Origin: Tupaia tana
Lineage: Eukaryota; Chordata; Mammalia; Scandentia; Tupaiidae
Direction of reading: 5' to 3'
Assembly (NCBI GenBank): GCA_026018925.1
Contig: JAKSZU010000005.1
Location: 88,098,886 to 88,162,885 of the forward strand
Length of the DNA stretch: 64,000 nucleotides
Shown here: in pieces, positions 1-11,159 of the stretch
Position numbering within the stretch: the first letter of the stretch is position 1
Layout: each line of letters opens with the position of its first letter
Position numbers and translations under genes: made by a program
Notes under the pieces: model-generated
What the model was told of the DNA's origin: nothing
Seen by the model: only the letters and a program-made list of their open reading frames with translations
Databases searched by the model: none

Positions 1-329
1 GCTCTATCATTCCAATTGTAAAAGTATAAATTTCACATTCTAACATTGCATGTTATGTGGTATATCAGAATAATATTGTCAAAATTATAAATTTGCAGTA
101 ATGTCTTTGTATTAGAATAAATACAAAGTCGGCATTTTTATTGTTAAATGTCCAACAACAATCACGTATAAACATTGAAAAGGCACTGTAACCTGAACGA
201 TTCCTTCATAATTTAGGTACTCTATAAAAAACGTTATATGAATGGAATGACATGGAATGTAGCATTTTGAGTGGTGTGTTTTCAATGAGCATAATACCTT
301 AGATTCATCCGAGTTGTTAACATGTATCA

Positions 330-520
330 ATAATTCTTTACTTTTCTATAGAGTAACATGTCATTAAGTATATATATCACAGTTTAACTATTTACCCACT
401 GGAAAACATTTGTGATGTTTCCAGTTTTTTATGTTAAAAATACATCTGCTACAAACATTTGTGTATAGATGTTTGTATGCATTTTTTTAATGTATTTTTT
501 CCCCTCTCTGAGATAAGCAG
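330..520 (-). mobile_element. Old L1 3' UTR fragment
   Basis: The order of motifs (CCCACTGGAAAACATTTG, then GTTTCCAGTTTTT, then GCTACAAACATTTGTGTA) matches the familiar mammalian L1 3' UTR read on the minus strand. Strongly diverged. Confidence 0.55.
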
Positions 521-659
521 TCAAGAATGTCATTGCTGCTTCATGTGATAATTGGATGTTTAATTTTACAAGAAGTTGATTTAAGGTGATTTCTTACCAG
601 TAAGGAATTTGAGATATCAAGCTCCCTCATACCATCACTAGCATTTTGTATTTATGTTA

Positions 660-911
660 GATTAAATGACTTCAATAAAATTACCAAAATCTTAGTAGCT
701 TAAAACGACACCAATCTATTACCTTATGGTTCTGTGGATCAGAAATCCAACATGGTACTCCACAGTTGTACCCCTTTCTGGAGGCTTTAAGAGAAAATCA
801 ACTTTCTTTTCTTTTTCGGTTTCTAAAAGATTACCCTAACTCCTTGGCTTGTTTTCCTTCCTCCATTTTCAGAAACAACAATATACTGTTAATAAAAGAC
901 CCCAAGGTTCT
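660..911 (-). mobile_element. Ancient MLT1/MaLR-like LTR fragment
   Basis: TAGTAGCTTAAAACGACACC, GGTTCTGTGGATCAGAAATC, CTGGAGGCTTTAAGAGAAAA and CCTTGGCTTG follow in the order seen in old mammalian MLT-type LTRs on the minus strand. The SINE at 912 cuts it. Family name is from memory. Confidence 0.5.
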
Positions 912-1130
912 GGCCAGCAGGTGGCATAGTGGCACTGGGCTCCCAAGATGGCTTGAAAATCACACAGGGCACACGTGTCTAGTTGCCCAAAATCCAAAGA
1001 GGAGAATGGAGAAGAGATTGTGTGTGTGTTTGTGGAGGTAGATAGTGAGTTCTCACTTTCTCTCTCACTATCTCTCCCTCTTTCTCTCTGGTGGGCACAG
1101 GATACCTATGGGGGGAAAAAAAAGAAAGGA
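912..1130 (+). mobile_element. Family A SINE, diverged
   Basis: Starts GGCCAGCAGGTGGCATAGTGG and contains AAAATCCAAAGAGGAGAATGG, a CT-rich body and an A-rich end. Part of the tRNA head is deleted. Confidence 0.75.
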
Positions 1131-1620
1131 AGTCAACCTCAAGCTGCATATATATCTCACCAGATCAGCAAAATCATTCACTTCTAGGTTAATGATATGT
1201 AAGAAAACACCTGGTTAGTATGAATTTTGCATTAGGTTAGACAAATTATAGAAACCCTCGATTTCTCTAGTTGTGGAGATTAGAGATGATATTCTTTCTT
1301 TAATCACTCTTTCTAGAGCATGAGTTAGGGCAGTCCCAATGCAGTGGTTTATCCCCCACTTCTGACAGAGGCAAAAAGATCTTCTAATGAGTCCAACCTG
1401 AGTGAGTGATACTCATTAAAAAAGAAAAGCACAGACTGTGCTGGCCCTCTGGGGTTCTGCTTCATGGCTGTGAAGCCTCTCTTCCAGCCAGAGCCTCCCA
1501 CTTCCAGGACCCAGTGCTAGTCAGGTAGGTCAATGTCCCTGTTTCGCTTGTTCTTCTCTGTCCCTTCTAACTTTTTTTCTTTTAAAAAATAAATAAATAA
1601 AAATAAAAACAACTTTCAGC

Positions 1621-1787
1621 GACCAGCAGGTGGTGTAGTGGTTATGGCACTGGACACTCCCACATGGCTGATCACAGTTCAAGTCCTGGATCTGGTGGCT
1701 TGCTTTCTCACTTACTCTTTCTCTCTCCATGTGTCTCTCTGGTCAAATTAAATGAACAAATAAATCAAATTAAAAAAAAAGAAAAAC
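1621..1787 (+). mobile_element. Family A SINE, short type
   Basis: Head GACCAGCAGGTGGTGTAGTGG and B-box-like AGTTCAAGTCC, then directly the CT-rich stretch and GGTCAAATTAAAT, without the central GAGAGGAGAATGG block of the long type. Flanked by imperfect repeats ACAACTTTCAGC (1609-1620) and ACAACTTTCTGC (1788-1799). Confidence 0.85.
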
Positions 1788-2175
1788 ACAACTTTCTGCA
1801 CTGTTTGTGCCTTTCTCTTGTTAATTTGTCTCCTCTTCCTTCTACTAAGACCGAAAGTATCCAGGCAACTCCACCTCTAACTGTGCTGACTCTACTAGTG
1901 GGCTGTGCAGTTTTATATTTTTAACCCAATTTTATTATCTCCCACTTGATTTCTGGTTATTTTCTCCTCTTTTTATTGTAGTTCTTTCCTTCCTTTTTCT
2001 TTCTTTTTCTGTTCCCTACTTTCTTTTCCTTTTTCCTTACTTTCTTGTTTAACTGCTCAGCCCTTACCTATTGCCTAGAGAAGACGAGGTTCATAGTTGC
2101 TAGACATCTGAACATTATGAGTTTTAAGAATTCTTTGCATCTCAGTGTAGTTGGTGCAAAAAATGTGAAATTCTG

Positions 2176-2335
2176 GAACCTACAGGTGGTTTTAGACTCT
2201 GACACAGTTGACTGCAGTTCAAGCCCTGGACCCAGTGGCTTGCTTTCTTACTTTCTCTCTCTCTCTCGCTCTTCTCTCTCACATCAAATTACAATGATAA
2301 TGGATTAAATTAAATAAATAATATATTTTTTAAAG
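2176..2335 (+). mobile_element. Family A SINE, short type, 5' truncated or diverged
   Basis: CTACAGGTGG, AGTTCAAGCCCTGGAC, CAGTGGCTTGCTTTCTTACT and an A/T-rich tail match the short type at 1621-1787. Confidence 0.7.
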
Positions 2336-2369
2336 TAAAATTCCCCTCCATAAATTCAGTTACTAAACT

Positions 2370-5164
2370 TATGCTGTGATTCTCACACTGAAAGACACAG
2401 TAGAAGGGAGAAAGTAGCACCAAACTATTTCACAGTAAGGGAAATACACGAGCTCACAGTCGCACAATACTTCTCTAACAAATTAGCCAAAAGCAAATAT
2501 ATTAAATCAGAGAAAAGCCTGAACAATGAGAGAGTCAAGTAATATTTCTCCAGCAAGATGACTCTGTACTAGTCTCTAAATAGAGAAAATTTAGAGGATA
2601 TTATCAAAATGTCAAAAAAGAATTTAGAATATTTATGATAACAAAACTCTACAACATGCAAGAGAAAAGAGGTGTTGAGCTCCAAGAGATAAGAAAGTAC
2701 TTCCACAATATGAAAAAATTGGGCACTATAAAAATAATCAAAATGAACTATTAGACATGAGGGCTATAATACAGGAATTCAAAACCTCCCTCAAAAGTAT
2801 TAAAAGCTGGCTAGACCATGCAGAAGATCAAATCTTGATAGTAGAAGACAAAACCTCTGACCTAGAAAAAATAATAAAAAATACTGAGAAACAGCCAAGA
2901 AAACTGAGGATACTATACCAGAAATACTAGGTACCATGAAACACTGAAACATCTGAATAATTGGTAACCTAGAAGGTGAAGAAACTAATAAGGGCATTTA
3001 TAATCTATTCCATGAAATTCTGGAAGAAAACTTTCCAAGTCTCGAGAGGCACTCAAACATCCAGACCTAAGAAATACAAATAACCCCAAGTAGAATCAAT
3101 CCAAGAAGATCCTCTCCATGGCACATCATAGCTAGATTGGCAAAATCACAGACAAAGACAAGATACTAAGATTGGCAAAAGAGAAACGTCAAATGACCTA
3201 CAAAGGCTATCCCATCAGGCTAACACCAGATCTCTCATAGGATACAATGCAGTCAAGGAAAGAATGGGGAAATATATTTAACATGTTAAATAAAAAGCAA
3301 CTTCAACCAAGAATACTATACTAGGCAAGATTATCCTTCATATGAGAAAAGAAGATAAAAATCATTCTCCGATAAATAAAACCTGAAAGAATTTACCAAC
3401 TCCAATATAGCTCTTCAAGAAATTCTGAAAGGAGTACCATACCAAGAAAACTGAAGACAGACAGACAGCAATAAGAGAACAAAAAACAGCCAAGTTTATG
3501 GGCAACTTGATGGTAGAGACAAGTCTAGAAATATCGATAATAATGTTGAATGTTAATGAATTAAATTATCCAATCAAGATACACATTCTGGCTGAATGGA
3601 TTAAAAATCAGAAACCATTCATCTGCTGCCTACTAGAAACCCATCTTATGGATAAAGACATACATAGACTAAAAGTGAAGGGTTTGAAAAAGGTATTCAT
3701 GCACATGGAAACCAGAAAAGAGTGGGAGTCGCGACACTGATTTCAGACAAAATAAGCTTTAAGACAAAAATAGTAAAAAGAAACAATGAGGTGCATTATA
3801 TAGTAGTAAAATGACTAATTCACCAAGAAGATATAACGCTTATTGTTATCTATGCACCCAACTCAGGAGCACCCAAATAAGGAAAGACTATTAGATATAA
3901 AAGGAGAGATAGACTGTAACTCAATAATTTGGGAGATCTCAATACCACATTATCTCCTTCAGACAGGTCAATGAGACAAAACATAAAAGAGATTCTGGAA
4001 CTAAATGATACCATAAATCAGATAGACTTGGTAGATATCTATAGAACTTTCCACCCTAAAGAAACACAAAATGTACATTTTTCTCAGCCCCGCATTGTAC
4101 TTTCTTGAAGAATGACCACATGATAGACACAAAGCCAGCCTTTACATATTCAAAGGAATAGAAATGATATCCAGCATCTTCTCTGACCATGATAGAATTA
4201 AACGTGATACTAATCTCAGGAAAAACCCTCAAAAATACACAAATATATGGAAACTAAATAACCTACTTCTGAATGATTTCATGACTACTGAAGAGATTAA
4301 GACTGAAATCAAAAGATTTATGGAAACAAATGAGAATGAGTATACAAGTTTCCATAATTTATGGGACACTGAAAAAGCAGTCATAAGAGGGAAGTTCATA
4401 ACAATTAAAACACGCAAGAAAAAGATGGAAAGAAGACAAAAGGATAACTTAACATAATGCCTCAGGGAATTGGTAAAACAACAGAAAAACCCAAAAAATG
4501 TCAGGAGAAAAGAAATAGTAAAGATTTGAGTAGAAATAAATGAAATAGAAAACAAGTGAACTAGAAAATAAAAGAGAGTGAAAGCTGGTTCTTTGAAAAG
4601 ATAATCAAGATTGACAAAGCATTTGCTAGACTAATTAAGAAGAGAGAAAGGAACCAGATAAATCAAATTTGCAATGAATCAGGCAACATTACAACAGACA
4701 TAATAGAAATACAAAACATCATTAGAGGATACTATGAGTGACTATATGTCAACAAAAATGAAAGCCTGGATGAGATGAACAAATTCCTGGACACATATAA
4801 TCTACCAAGATTGATTCAGGAGGACATAGAAAGCCTGAATAGACCAATAGCAAACACTGAGATTGAATCAGTAATAATCTCCCAACAAAGAAAAGTCCAG
4901 GTCCTGACGGCTTCACTGCAGAATTTTACAAAACTTTTAAAGAAGAGGTAGCCCTCATTTTACTCACACTGATTCTAGAGATTCGAAAGGAAGGAATCCT
5001 TCCAAATTCTGTCTATGAGACTTCCATTACCCTCATTTCTAAAACTGCTAAGGGTACAATGAGAAAAGAAAACTATAGACCCATATCTCTGATGAATATA
5101 GATGCAAAAATTCTCAACAAGGTACTTGGTAACTGTATTCAACAGCATATAAAAAAGGCTATTC
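2370..5164 (+). mobile_element. Old L1: ORF1 relic and 5' two-thirds of ORF2, broken
   Basis: An L1 reverse-transcribing element in plus orientation. About 2600-3450 is an ORF1 relic, with an RNA-binding-domain-like stretch at about 2940-3150 and several stops. ORF2 begins near 3490: frame 3498-3740 shows the endonuclease start, ending in a decayed ETHL motif and DKD..R; frame 4164-4457 continues the linker; ESWFFEK-like coding lies at about 4575-4610; frame 5059 on shows [18 protein letters not shown], the beginning of the reverse transcriptase. Frameshifts and stops separate these, so it cannot encode a working protein. It is split by the SINE at 5165-5435 and continues at 5436. Confidence 0.9.
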
Positions 5165-5435
5165 TGGGACCAGCAGTTGGCATAATGGCTATGTCACTGG
5201 ACTCCCATGTGGTTCGAGTCAACTGTTGTTCAAGTCCTGGACCTGGTGGCTTAAACTTACGCCGGGCGTGTGTGCGTGCATGTCCAAGATCCTGAGAGGA
5301 GAATGGAGAAGAAGGGATTGCAACATGGCCATTCCCCCCCGGGGGGGGATGTTTTCTCACTTTCTGTCTCTCTGTCTCTCTCTGTCTTTCTGGTGGTGAG
5401 ATGCACCCTATAGCAAAAACCTCTGGAAAAAAAAA
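5165..5435 (+). mobile_element. Family A SINE inserted in L1 ORF2
   Basis: Complete long-type copy with tail A-run. The direct repeat AAAAAAGGCTATTC is exact at 5151-5164 and 5436-5449. Removing one repeat plus the SINE restores the L1 order, so the SINE is younger than the L1. Confidence 0.95.
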
Positions 5436-5690
5436 AAAAAAGGCTATTCATCACAGCCTGGTAGGCTTTATTCCAGGGATGCAAGGGTGGTTCAACATAC
5501 ACAAAACCATACATGTAATATACCATAAAAACAGAAAGAAAGAAAAAAACCATATGATCATTTCAATTGATGCGGAAAAAGCATTTAACAAAATACAACA
5601 TTCCTTTATGATTAAGACTCTCAGTAAAACTAGCATAGATGGATCGTTTCTCAGCATAATAAAAACAATCTATGAAAAACCTATGGCTAC
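5436..5690 (+). mobile_element. Old L1 continued: reverse-transcriptase part of ORF2
   Basis: Resumes the ORF2 of 2370-5164 with the stretches [13 protein letters not shown] and [13 protein letters not shown], the conserved L1 RT motif that holds a catalytic Asp. The L1 then stops abruptly at the SINE fragment at 5690; the rest of the RT and the 3' end are missing. Confidence 0.9.
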
Positions 5691-5843
5691 AATCCCTTCT
5701 TTTCCATTTTCTCCTTAGGGTCTTGGGCAGGCACACACAGATGCCCAGCATGAGGTTTAAGTCGTCATGTCCATGCAGGACTCTAATCTCAGTGACTGTG
5801 TGGGAGTCCAACGATCTAACTATTAAACTATTTGCTGGTTCCT
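5690..5843 (-). mobile_element. Family A SINE, 3' part missing
   Basis: Minus-strand middle and head only: TCTTGGGCAGGCACACACAG, GAGTCCAACGATCTAACTAT and CTGGTTCC. The CT-rich part and tail are absent, so the left edge at the L1 junction reflects a deletion. Confidence 0.85.
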
Positions 5844-5920
5844 TTTAAGTATGTATTTGATTGGATTGCATCCATTCAGATAATACAGTATAATCCCTCA
5901 ATCTCAGCATCCATATTCTT

Positions 5921-6192
5921 TTTTTTTTTTTTTTTTTTTTTTTTGAGAGGTTTTTGCTATAGGGCACGTGAGCTTGCCAGACAGACAGAGAGAGACATAG
6001 AGACAGAAGCGAGAAATCACCCCCCGGGGGGATGGTCACGCCGCAATCCCTTCTCCTCCATTCTCCTCTTGGGATCTTGGGCAGCACGCACACGCGCCCG
6101 GCATGAGTTTTAAGCCACCGGGTCCGGGACACGAACCGCGGTTGACTACGTGGGAGTCCAGCGACATAGCCATTACGCTAACTGCTGGTTCC
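5921..6192 (-). mobile_element. Family A SINE, GGGAACC-head variant
   Basis: Full-length, with a T-run tail at its left end. Exact 16-bp duplication CAGCATCCATATTCTT at 5905-5920 and 6193-6208. Differs from most copies by the head GGGAACC, GACATAGAGACAG in the body, GATGGTCACG, and a B box reading GGTTCGTGTCC. Confidence 0.95.
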
Positions 6193-6566
6193 CAGCATCC
6201 ATATTCTTAATCACATCTGCGTAGTTCTTTTTCCATGTAAGGCATCACATTTACAGGTTATGGAGATCAGGGCATGAACATCGTTGAGAGGCATTAGTAT
6301 CTTTTTTAGGTAAGATAATTGGTTTGCAAAATTTTTATTCTAGTAAATAGCTTGCCATTTGTTCTCTCAATGGGCCAGTTACAGTGACTTTGCTTTGGTT
6401 TGTTTTGTTTTGTTTTTCTGAGTCTTCCACAATTCTTAATAGATTGTGCTTCCGATGTCATATGCAACATATCTTTTTCTAACTGTAGATCTTAAGTATA
6501 TTCTCCTACATATTCTTCTAAAAGTGTTATTGCTCTATGTATATGTGTAAAAAATATGAATACATA

Positions 6567-6820
6567 GGGGCCAGCAGGTTTCCTAGTGGTTAAGGCATGG
6601 ACACCCACATGACTGACCACAGTTTGAGTCCTGGACTCTGCAGCTGGAAACTCATGCCAGACGTGTGTGCATGCATGACCAAAATTCTGAGAGGAGAATG
6701 GAAGAGAAGGGATTATAGCACAGCCTTCCTCCCTGGGTGTGGGGGGATGATTTCTCACTTTATCTCTCTCTGTGTTGAGCACATGCACTCTATAAGAAAA
6801 ATCTCTCTTTCTCAAAAGAA
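6567..6820 (+). mobile_element. Family A SINE
   Basis: GGGGCCAGCAGGTTTCCTAGTGG head, CAGTTTGAGTCCTGGAC B box, CTGAGAGGAGAATGGAAGAG centre and ATGCACTCTATAAGAAAAAT end. Confidence 0.88.
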
Positions 6821-7000
6821 AATGTATGTGTCAAACATATATCATTGATATTTACATCAATAGATGTCTATCATGTCTACATACATTTATATCTACATAT
6901 ATAGATATAGGTCTATACATAAATATATAAATGTATTTCTATATATCTGTGATTAATTTGATTTTATTATTTATTTATTTATTTATCTATTTATTTAATT

Positions 7001-7205
7001 AGAAAGATTTTTGCTATAGGGCGCGTGCACTTGCCTGAAAGACAGAGAGAGACAGAGAGACAGAAGGCGAGAAATCACCCCCTGGGGGATGGCCATGCCA
7101 CAATCCCTTCTGCTTCAGTCTCCTCTTGGGATCTTGGGCACGCATGCACACGTGCCCAGCGCAAGATTAAGCCACCAGATTCGGTATTCGAACTGTGGGA
7201 TACTT
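7001..7205 (-). mobile_element. Family A SINE, truncated in the tRNA head
   Basis: TTTTTGCTATAGGGCGCGTG through GGTATTCGAACTGTGGGA, then the match stops: the A-box half of the head is missing. A TTTA-rich tail at about 6966-7000 precedes it. Confidence 0.88.
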
Positions 7206-7454
7206 GAACATGTTTTTGAGTTTTATTTTAAAGTATCTATAGTGAATTTGAGTATACGTCTTTGAATTTTTAAAATCTTTTTGTGGTTGCTCTGTTGAAA
7301 TGTACATACATAGATTAGTAGTATAGTATTATCCACATTTTACAACTTTGAGTAAATCATAGAAAACTATAATTTTGTAATTGTATTTTAAAAATATTTC
7401 CTTTTAGGCCTCTTTAGTTTTGACTTTAAAAAAATGTTAATATTTCAAAAACAT

Positions 7455-7675
7455 TATTTTATACAGGCCAGTTCAATGATAAAAAGACATACTGTTCAAG
7501 TGAAACTAGATCCGTTCGAAAGATCATGGGCTCAATTGGTGCACGTTGGGAGCATGTACAATGACCTTGACTGGACCGTTGGCTGGTGGAATCTCAGAAT
7601 GAAATCCTGTTGTGGTTCTATGTATCTCCCTCCCTTAGTCTTTCTCACAATCATGAAAGAAATAAGTTCAGAAAA
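7455..7675 (+). mobile_element. Family B SINE (second SINE family), diverged
   Basis: The CT-rich stretch followed by TCATGAAAGAAATAAGTTCAG matches the terminal TCATGGAAGAAAT block of the copies at 16795, 53160 and 54415. The head is weakly tRNA-like and much diverged. Confidence 0.5.
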
Positions 7676-7855
7676 AGTTCACTTTACTTACATTAACGAA
7701 CATATTAGACTAGACCATATATTCTGCCTGACTTACAAATTGCAGCTTAAAAAATTCATAAGCATCTTTTAGTCATGCAGGGTTGACCTGCGAGTGACAA
7801 AGATCTTAGTTCTAATACAGTGAAAACATTCTTACTGTCATTTACATCTTAAAGG

Positions 7856-7882
7856 GGTGTGTGTGTGAGTGTGTGTGTGTGT
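7856..7882 (+). repeat. GT microsatellite
   Basis: Interrupted (GT)n of about 26 bases. Confidence 0.9.
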
Positions 7883-8190
7883 ACTTAAATATGACAGAAT
7901 TTTGGTTAGTAGTTCTTTTACTTTGCTGTTTGAAAATAAATGTGCCCCTTGCTTTTTGCCTCCTATTTCCAGAATAAAAAATCTTGTCACTTGAATTGTT
8001 CTTTCTCAATAGGTAATGCATCATTTTTTTATGATACAAGATCTTTTACTTGTATTTTCACCACTTTTATTATGATATGTCTTAGTGTTGATGTCTTTAG
8101 ACTTATCCTGTTTGGTTCTGCTCTCTTTCTGAGTCTATTGTCTCATGCCTTTCATAACATTTGCCAATTTTTACCCATTACCTTTTTTTT

Positions 8191-8448
8191 TTCTTTTTTT
8201 TGGAGAGGTTTTTGCTATACGGCACATGTGCTCACCAGACAGAGAGAGACAGAGAGACAGAAAGCGAGAAATCACCCCCCAGGGGGGATGGCCAAGCCAC
8301 AATCCCTTCTCCTCCGTTCTCCTCTCGGTTACTTGGGCACGCACACACACGTACCCAGCGTGCGTTTTAAGCCACCAAGTCCGGGACTCGAACCACGGTT
8401 GATTACATGAGAGTCCAGCGACATAGCCATCATGCTAACTGCTGGTCC
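8191..8448 (-). mobile_element. Family A SINE
   Basis: Full length with the T-run tail to the left; imperfect duplication CCCATTACCTTTT (8174-8186) and CCCATTATCTTTT (8450-8462). B box GGTTCGAGTCC is intact. Confidence 0.93.
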
Positions 8449-8469
8449 TCCCATTATCTTTTATTTTTC

Positions 8470-8637
8470 TTTTTTAAAATATTCGCTATCAGGTGCTTGC
8501 ACTCACCAGAGAAAGATGAAAAGAGAGACAAAAGGAGAGAAAGCGCATCACTTTGTGCATGCTTAGGCCTTAATTCCTTCTTCTCCATTTTTCCACATAG
8601 TAAATATTTTGACGACACATACACCTGGTGGGATTTT
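8470..8637 (-). mobile_element. Family A SINE, tail and body half
   Basis: TTCGCTATCAGGTGCTTGCACTCACC and GAAAGCGCATCAC resemble the family, ending at ACACATACACCTGGTGGG. The tRNA head may be the piece at 8820-8928, the two being parted by about 180 bases. Confidence 0.65.
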
Positions 8638-8639
8638 TT

Positions 8640-8815
8640 AAAAAATGTTATTTCAAGTTGTTTTATACATTCAATCACATTATTTAGCTTGCAAAGTGAA
8701 TAGTCCAACATGTGTACATTTCTCCCCAGTCTAATTGATAACACTATAAAGTTATCTTCAATGATAATACCCAATTTCCTTGCCCCATTAATGCTATGTC
8801 TCTCTTTTTTTTCTC
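8640..8815. repeat. Unassigned repeat shared with 34720-34910
   Basis: GTTGTTTTATACATTCAATCACATTA, GCAAAGTGAATAGTCCAACATG.. and the following order match ATTGTACATACTACAACTTG, TAAAGTGAATTACCCAACATG at 34720-34910. Possibly a lineage L1 3' UTR segment on the minus strand. Confidence 0.45.
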
Positions 8816-8819
8816 CTTA

Positions 8820-8928
8820 ATGTCCTTCCTCAGACATCATTGTTTCACCCTGGAAGGATTTGAACCTTACAGGTGTTCATGTGGGATCCAGCTCTCTTAA
8901 TGATTGTGTCATGGGGCTGACCCTCTGA
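8820..8928 (-). mobile_element. SINE tRNA-like head fragment
   Basis: GAAGGATTTGAACCTTACAG and GTGGGATCCAGCTCTCTTAA followed by GGGGCTGACCC read as a diverged family A head on the minus strand. Confidence 0.5.
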
Positions 8929-9067
8929 ATATTTTCATGAGTACAATTTTTTATCTTTTCTTCTATGACTCTGAGGACATAAATGTTAGGTATTTAATGT
9001 TCTCGTAAAATTCTCAATATCATTTTTTCCCTCTTTATTATCTTTTTCTCTTATGCACATTGGCAAC

Positions 9068-9332
9068 TTTTTTTTTTCAGAGATTAATGCTTTTGTATAA
9101 AGCATGTGTGCTCACTAGAAAGACAGAAAGAGACAGAGAAAAAGCAAGTGAGAAATCACTCCCATGGGGGATGGTAATGCTGCAATCCCTCCTCCTTCAT
9201 TCTCCTCTTGGCATCTTGGGCAAGCATGCACACGCACCCAGTGTAAGTTTTAAGCTGCTGGGTTTAGGACTCGAATTGCAGTAGATTAAGTTGGAGTCCA
9301 ACAACCTAACCATTATGCTATCTGCTGGTCCT
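9068..9332 (-). mobile_element. Family A SINE
   Basis: T-run, then GTATAAAGCATGTGTGCTCA through ACCATTATGCTATCTGCTGGTCC; complete but diverged. Confidence 0.9.
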
Positions 9333-9424
9333 CAGATTCATAACTTTTATTGATCAGTATTTGGTTTATGGATTCTTTCTTATGTTATCTACAAATATAC
9401 TATTGGGTCCATTCCCATGGATAT

Positions 9425-10070
9425 TGTGGTTTTAGTTCTACAATGTCACTTAACAACAGAGATATGTTCTGAGAATTGTGTCAAGCAATTTTGTTGTGTG
9501 AACATCACAGCTTTTACTTACACAAGCTAGATGTTATAGGCTACTGAATTCTTAGGCTTTATGATATAAATACTAGGTTTTGTCTGCTTAGGGGCTCCGA
9601 TAAACAAATTGACATGCAAAGTGCAAGAAAAAATTATGTAACCCAGAGACGTGGTAAATTCAAGCTGTATGAGGCTACCGTTGGCCTAGTATAGCATACT
9701 GTTTTATAGTAAAATTCTTTTTAAATAAGTAGAAGAGACATACTAAAATAATACAAAGTGTAGCATATTGCACACATAAATCAGTAACACAATTGTTTAT
9801 TGTCATGATCAAGTATTATGTACATAATTGTATGTGCTACACTTCATACAGCTGGCAGTGCAGGTTCGTTTCCACCAGCATCACTACAAATGCATGAGTG
9901 ACACATTGCACTGTAGTGTCGTGACAGCTGTGACATCACTAGGTAGGACTTTTTCAGCTTTATTATAACTTTACAGACTTACCGCCTTGTATGTGCAGTC
10001 CATGGTTAGCCAGAATGTTGTGCTGTTGAATGTGAATGTCTGTATTTGATTTTTATAACTTCATTTTTAT
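9425..10070 (+). mobile_element. Tigger-like DNA transposon fragment
   Basis: ACTTAACAACAGAGATATGTTCTGAGAAT, GTGAACATCACAGCTTTTACTTACACAA, AGGCTACTGAATTCTTAGGC and the 3' end TTTTTCAGCTTTATTATAACTT with GAATGTCTGTAT follow the order of an old Tigger-class (TcMar) element. No transposase frame remains. The subfamily is not assigned and the name is from memory. Confidence 0.6.
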
Positions 10071-10640
10071 TAAAAGTTTTATTTTGGAATGTCTTTCAAG
10101 AGCATTTTTAATTGCATGTTGCAGCATAAATAGTTAGACTTAATTGAGGTAACCATTCTCAATATCTACAGTATGAAATTGAAACATCCCAAATATCTTT
10201 TCATTACAATATGTACTTTTAGAAATTTGTGTTCAGTTTCAACTTTGGAATTAATTGTCATCTGGTAAAAACAACTATAGTTTTCTATATATTTATTTTA
10301 GGCTTAATAAGTTTATACTATAAGAATGTTAGGATTCTAATGTACAAACTTAAGGATGCATTTAGAATTCACAAAATAAAAATATAAGTAAAAATATTCA
10401 CAGTATTTTTAGTAACTTGTTTGCTCTTGCATAAATCATATACTATGTTGTTGAAATTATTTAAGAGTTCTTATTAGTAATTGTAAGGAGTACATTTTTG
10501 ATGCTTATATAATAAATGAATTATGTTTTAGATACAAGCCTCAAATTAATGTAAAGAATTATAAAGATTTAAAATTTTATGTTTCTAATAATCAATATGC
10601 TCTATTTAATAATTGTTACTTTTAAAATGTTTGTTTCACT
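10071..10640. other. AT-rich sequence with nothing recognised
   Basis: No gene, SINE or LTR motif seen. Confidence 0.5.
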
Positions 10641-10644
10641 TTAT

Positions 10645-10873
10645 TTTTTCTTTGTCAGAAGCAGAGGGGTATGCACTCAGAGAGAAAGAGAGCTTCTGAC
10701 TGGAGCATGGTCAGACTGCAAATCCTTTTTCCTTCATTTCTCCAGCCCATCAAGATTTTGGCAAGCATACACACGTATTTCAAGCTTTCTGGGCTGGGAT
10801 CTGAGCCAGGGTGAGTCATGTGGTACCTGGGTTCTTATGCACAGGTCTTAAGTACAGCACTGTGTGGCCCCCA
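10645..10873 (-). mobile_element. Very diverged SINE (family A-like)
   Basis: GAGAGAAAGAGAGCTTCTGA, TTTGGCAAGCATACACACGT and GGGATCTGAGCCAGGGTGAG keep the family order, with GTGTGGCCCCC at the head end. Confidence 0.55.
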
Positions 10874-11100
10874 GTTTTTCAAATCTTATTTCTACTCTTT
10901 CTTATTTCTCTTTTCTCCTGCTTATCCTGTTCTATGATTCCAGATTAGTCTATAAAATATATTGGACTTTGTTTCTTTGGAAATATGCAGAGAGTTACTG
11001 ATTGTCTACAATAATGAAAGCATTTCTCTTTGGGATGAAAATTATACACCGTGATCTTTTCTTCAAGTAACAATATTAAACTTTTTCCCTAATGCATCAG

Positions 11101-11103
<3 letters not shown>

Positions 11104-11156
<53 letters not shown>
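11104..11156 (+). repeat. AT microsatellite
   Basis: Uninterrupted alternating AT/TA, about 53 bases. Confidence 0.97.
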
Positions 11157-11157
<1 letters not shown>

Positions 11158-11159
11158 CA

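Noticed and set aside
5328..5348. CCCCCCCGGGGGGG palindrome as a regulatory site
   Set aside because: It is the normal C-run/G-run centre found in all long-type SINE copies.
3498..5718. L1 ORF2 as a live coding sequence
   Set aside because: Frameshifts, stops, a SINE insertion and missing 3' third; only a relic.
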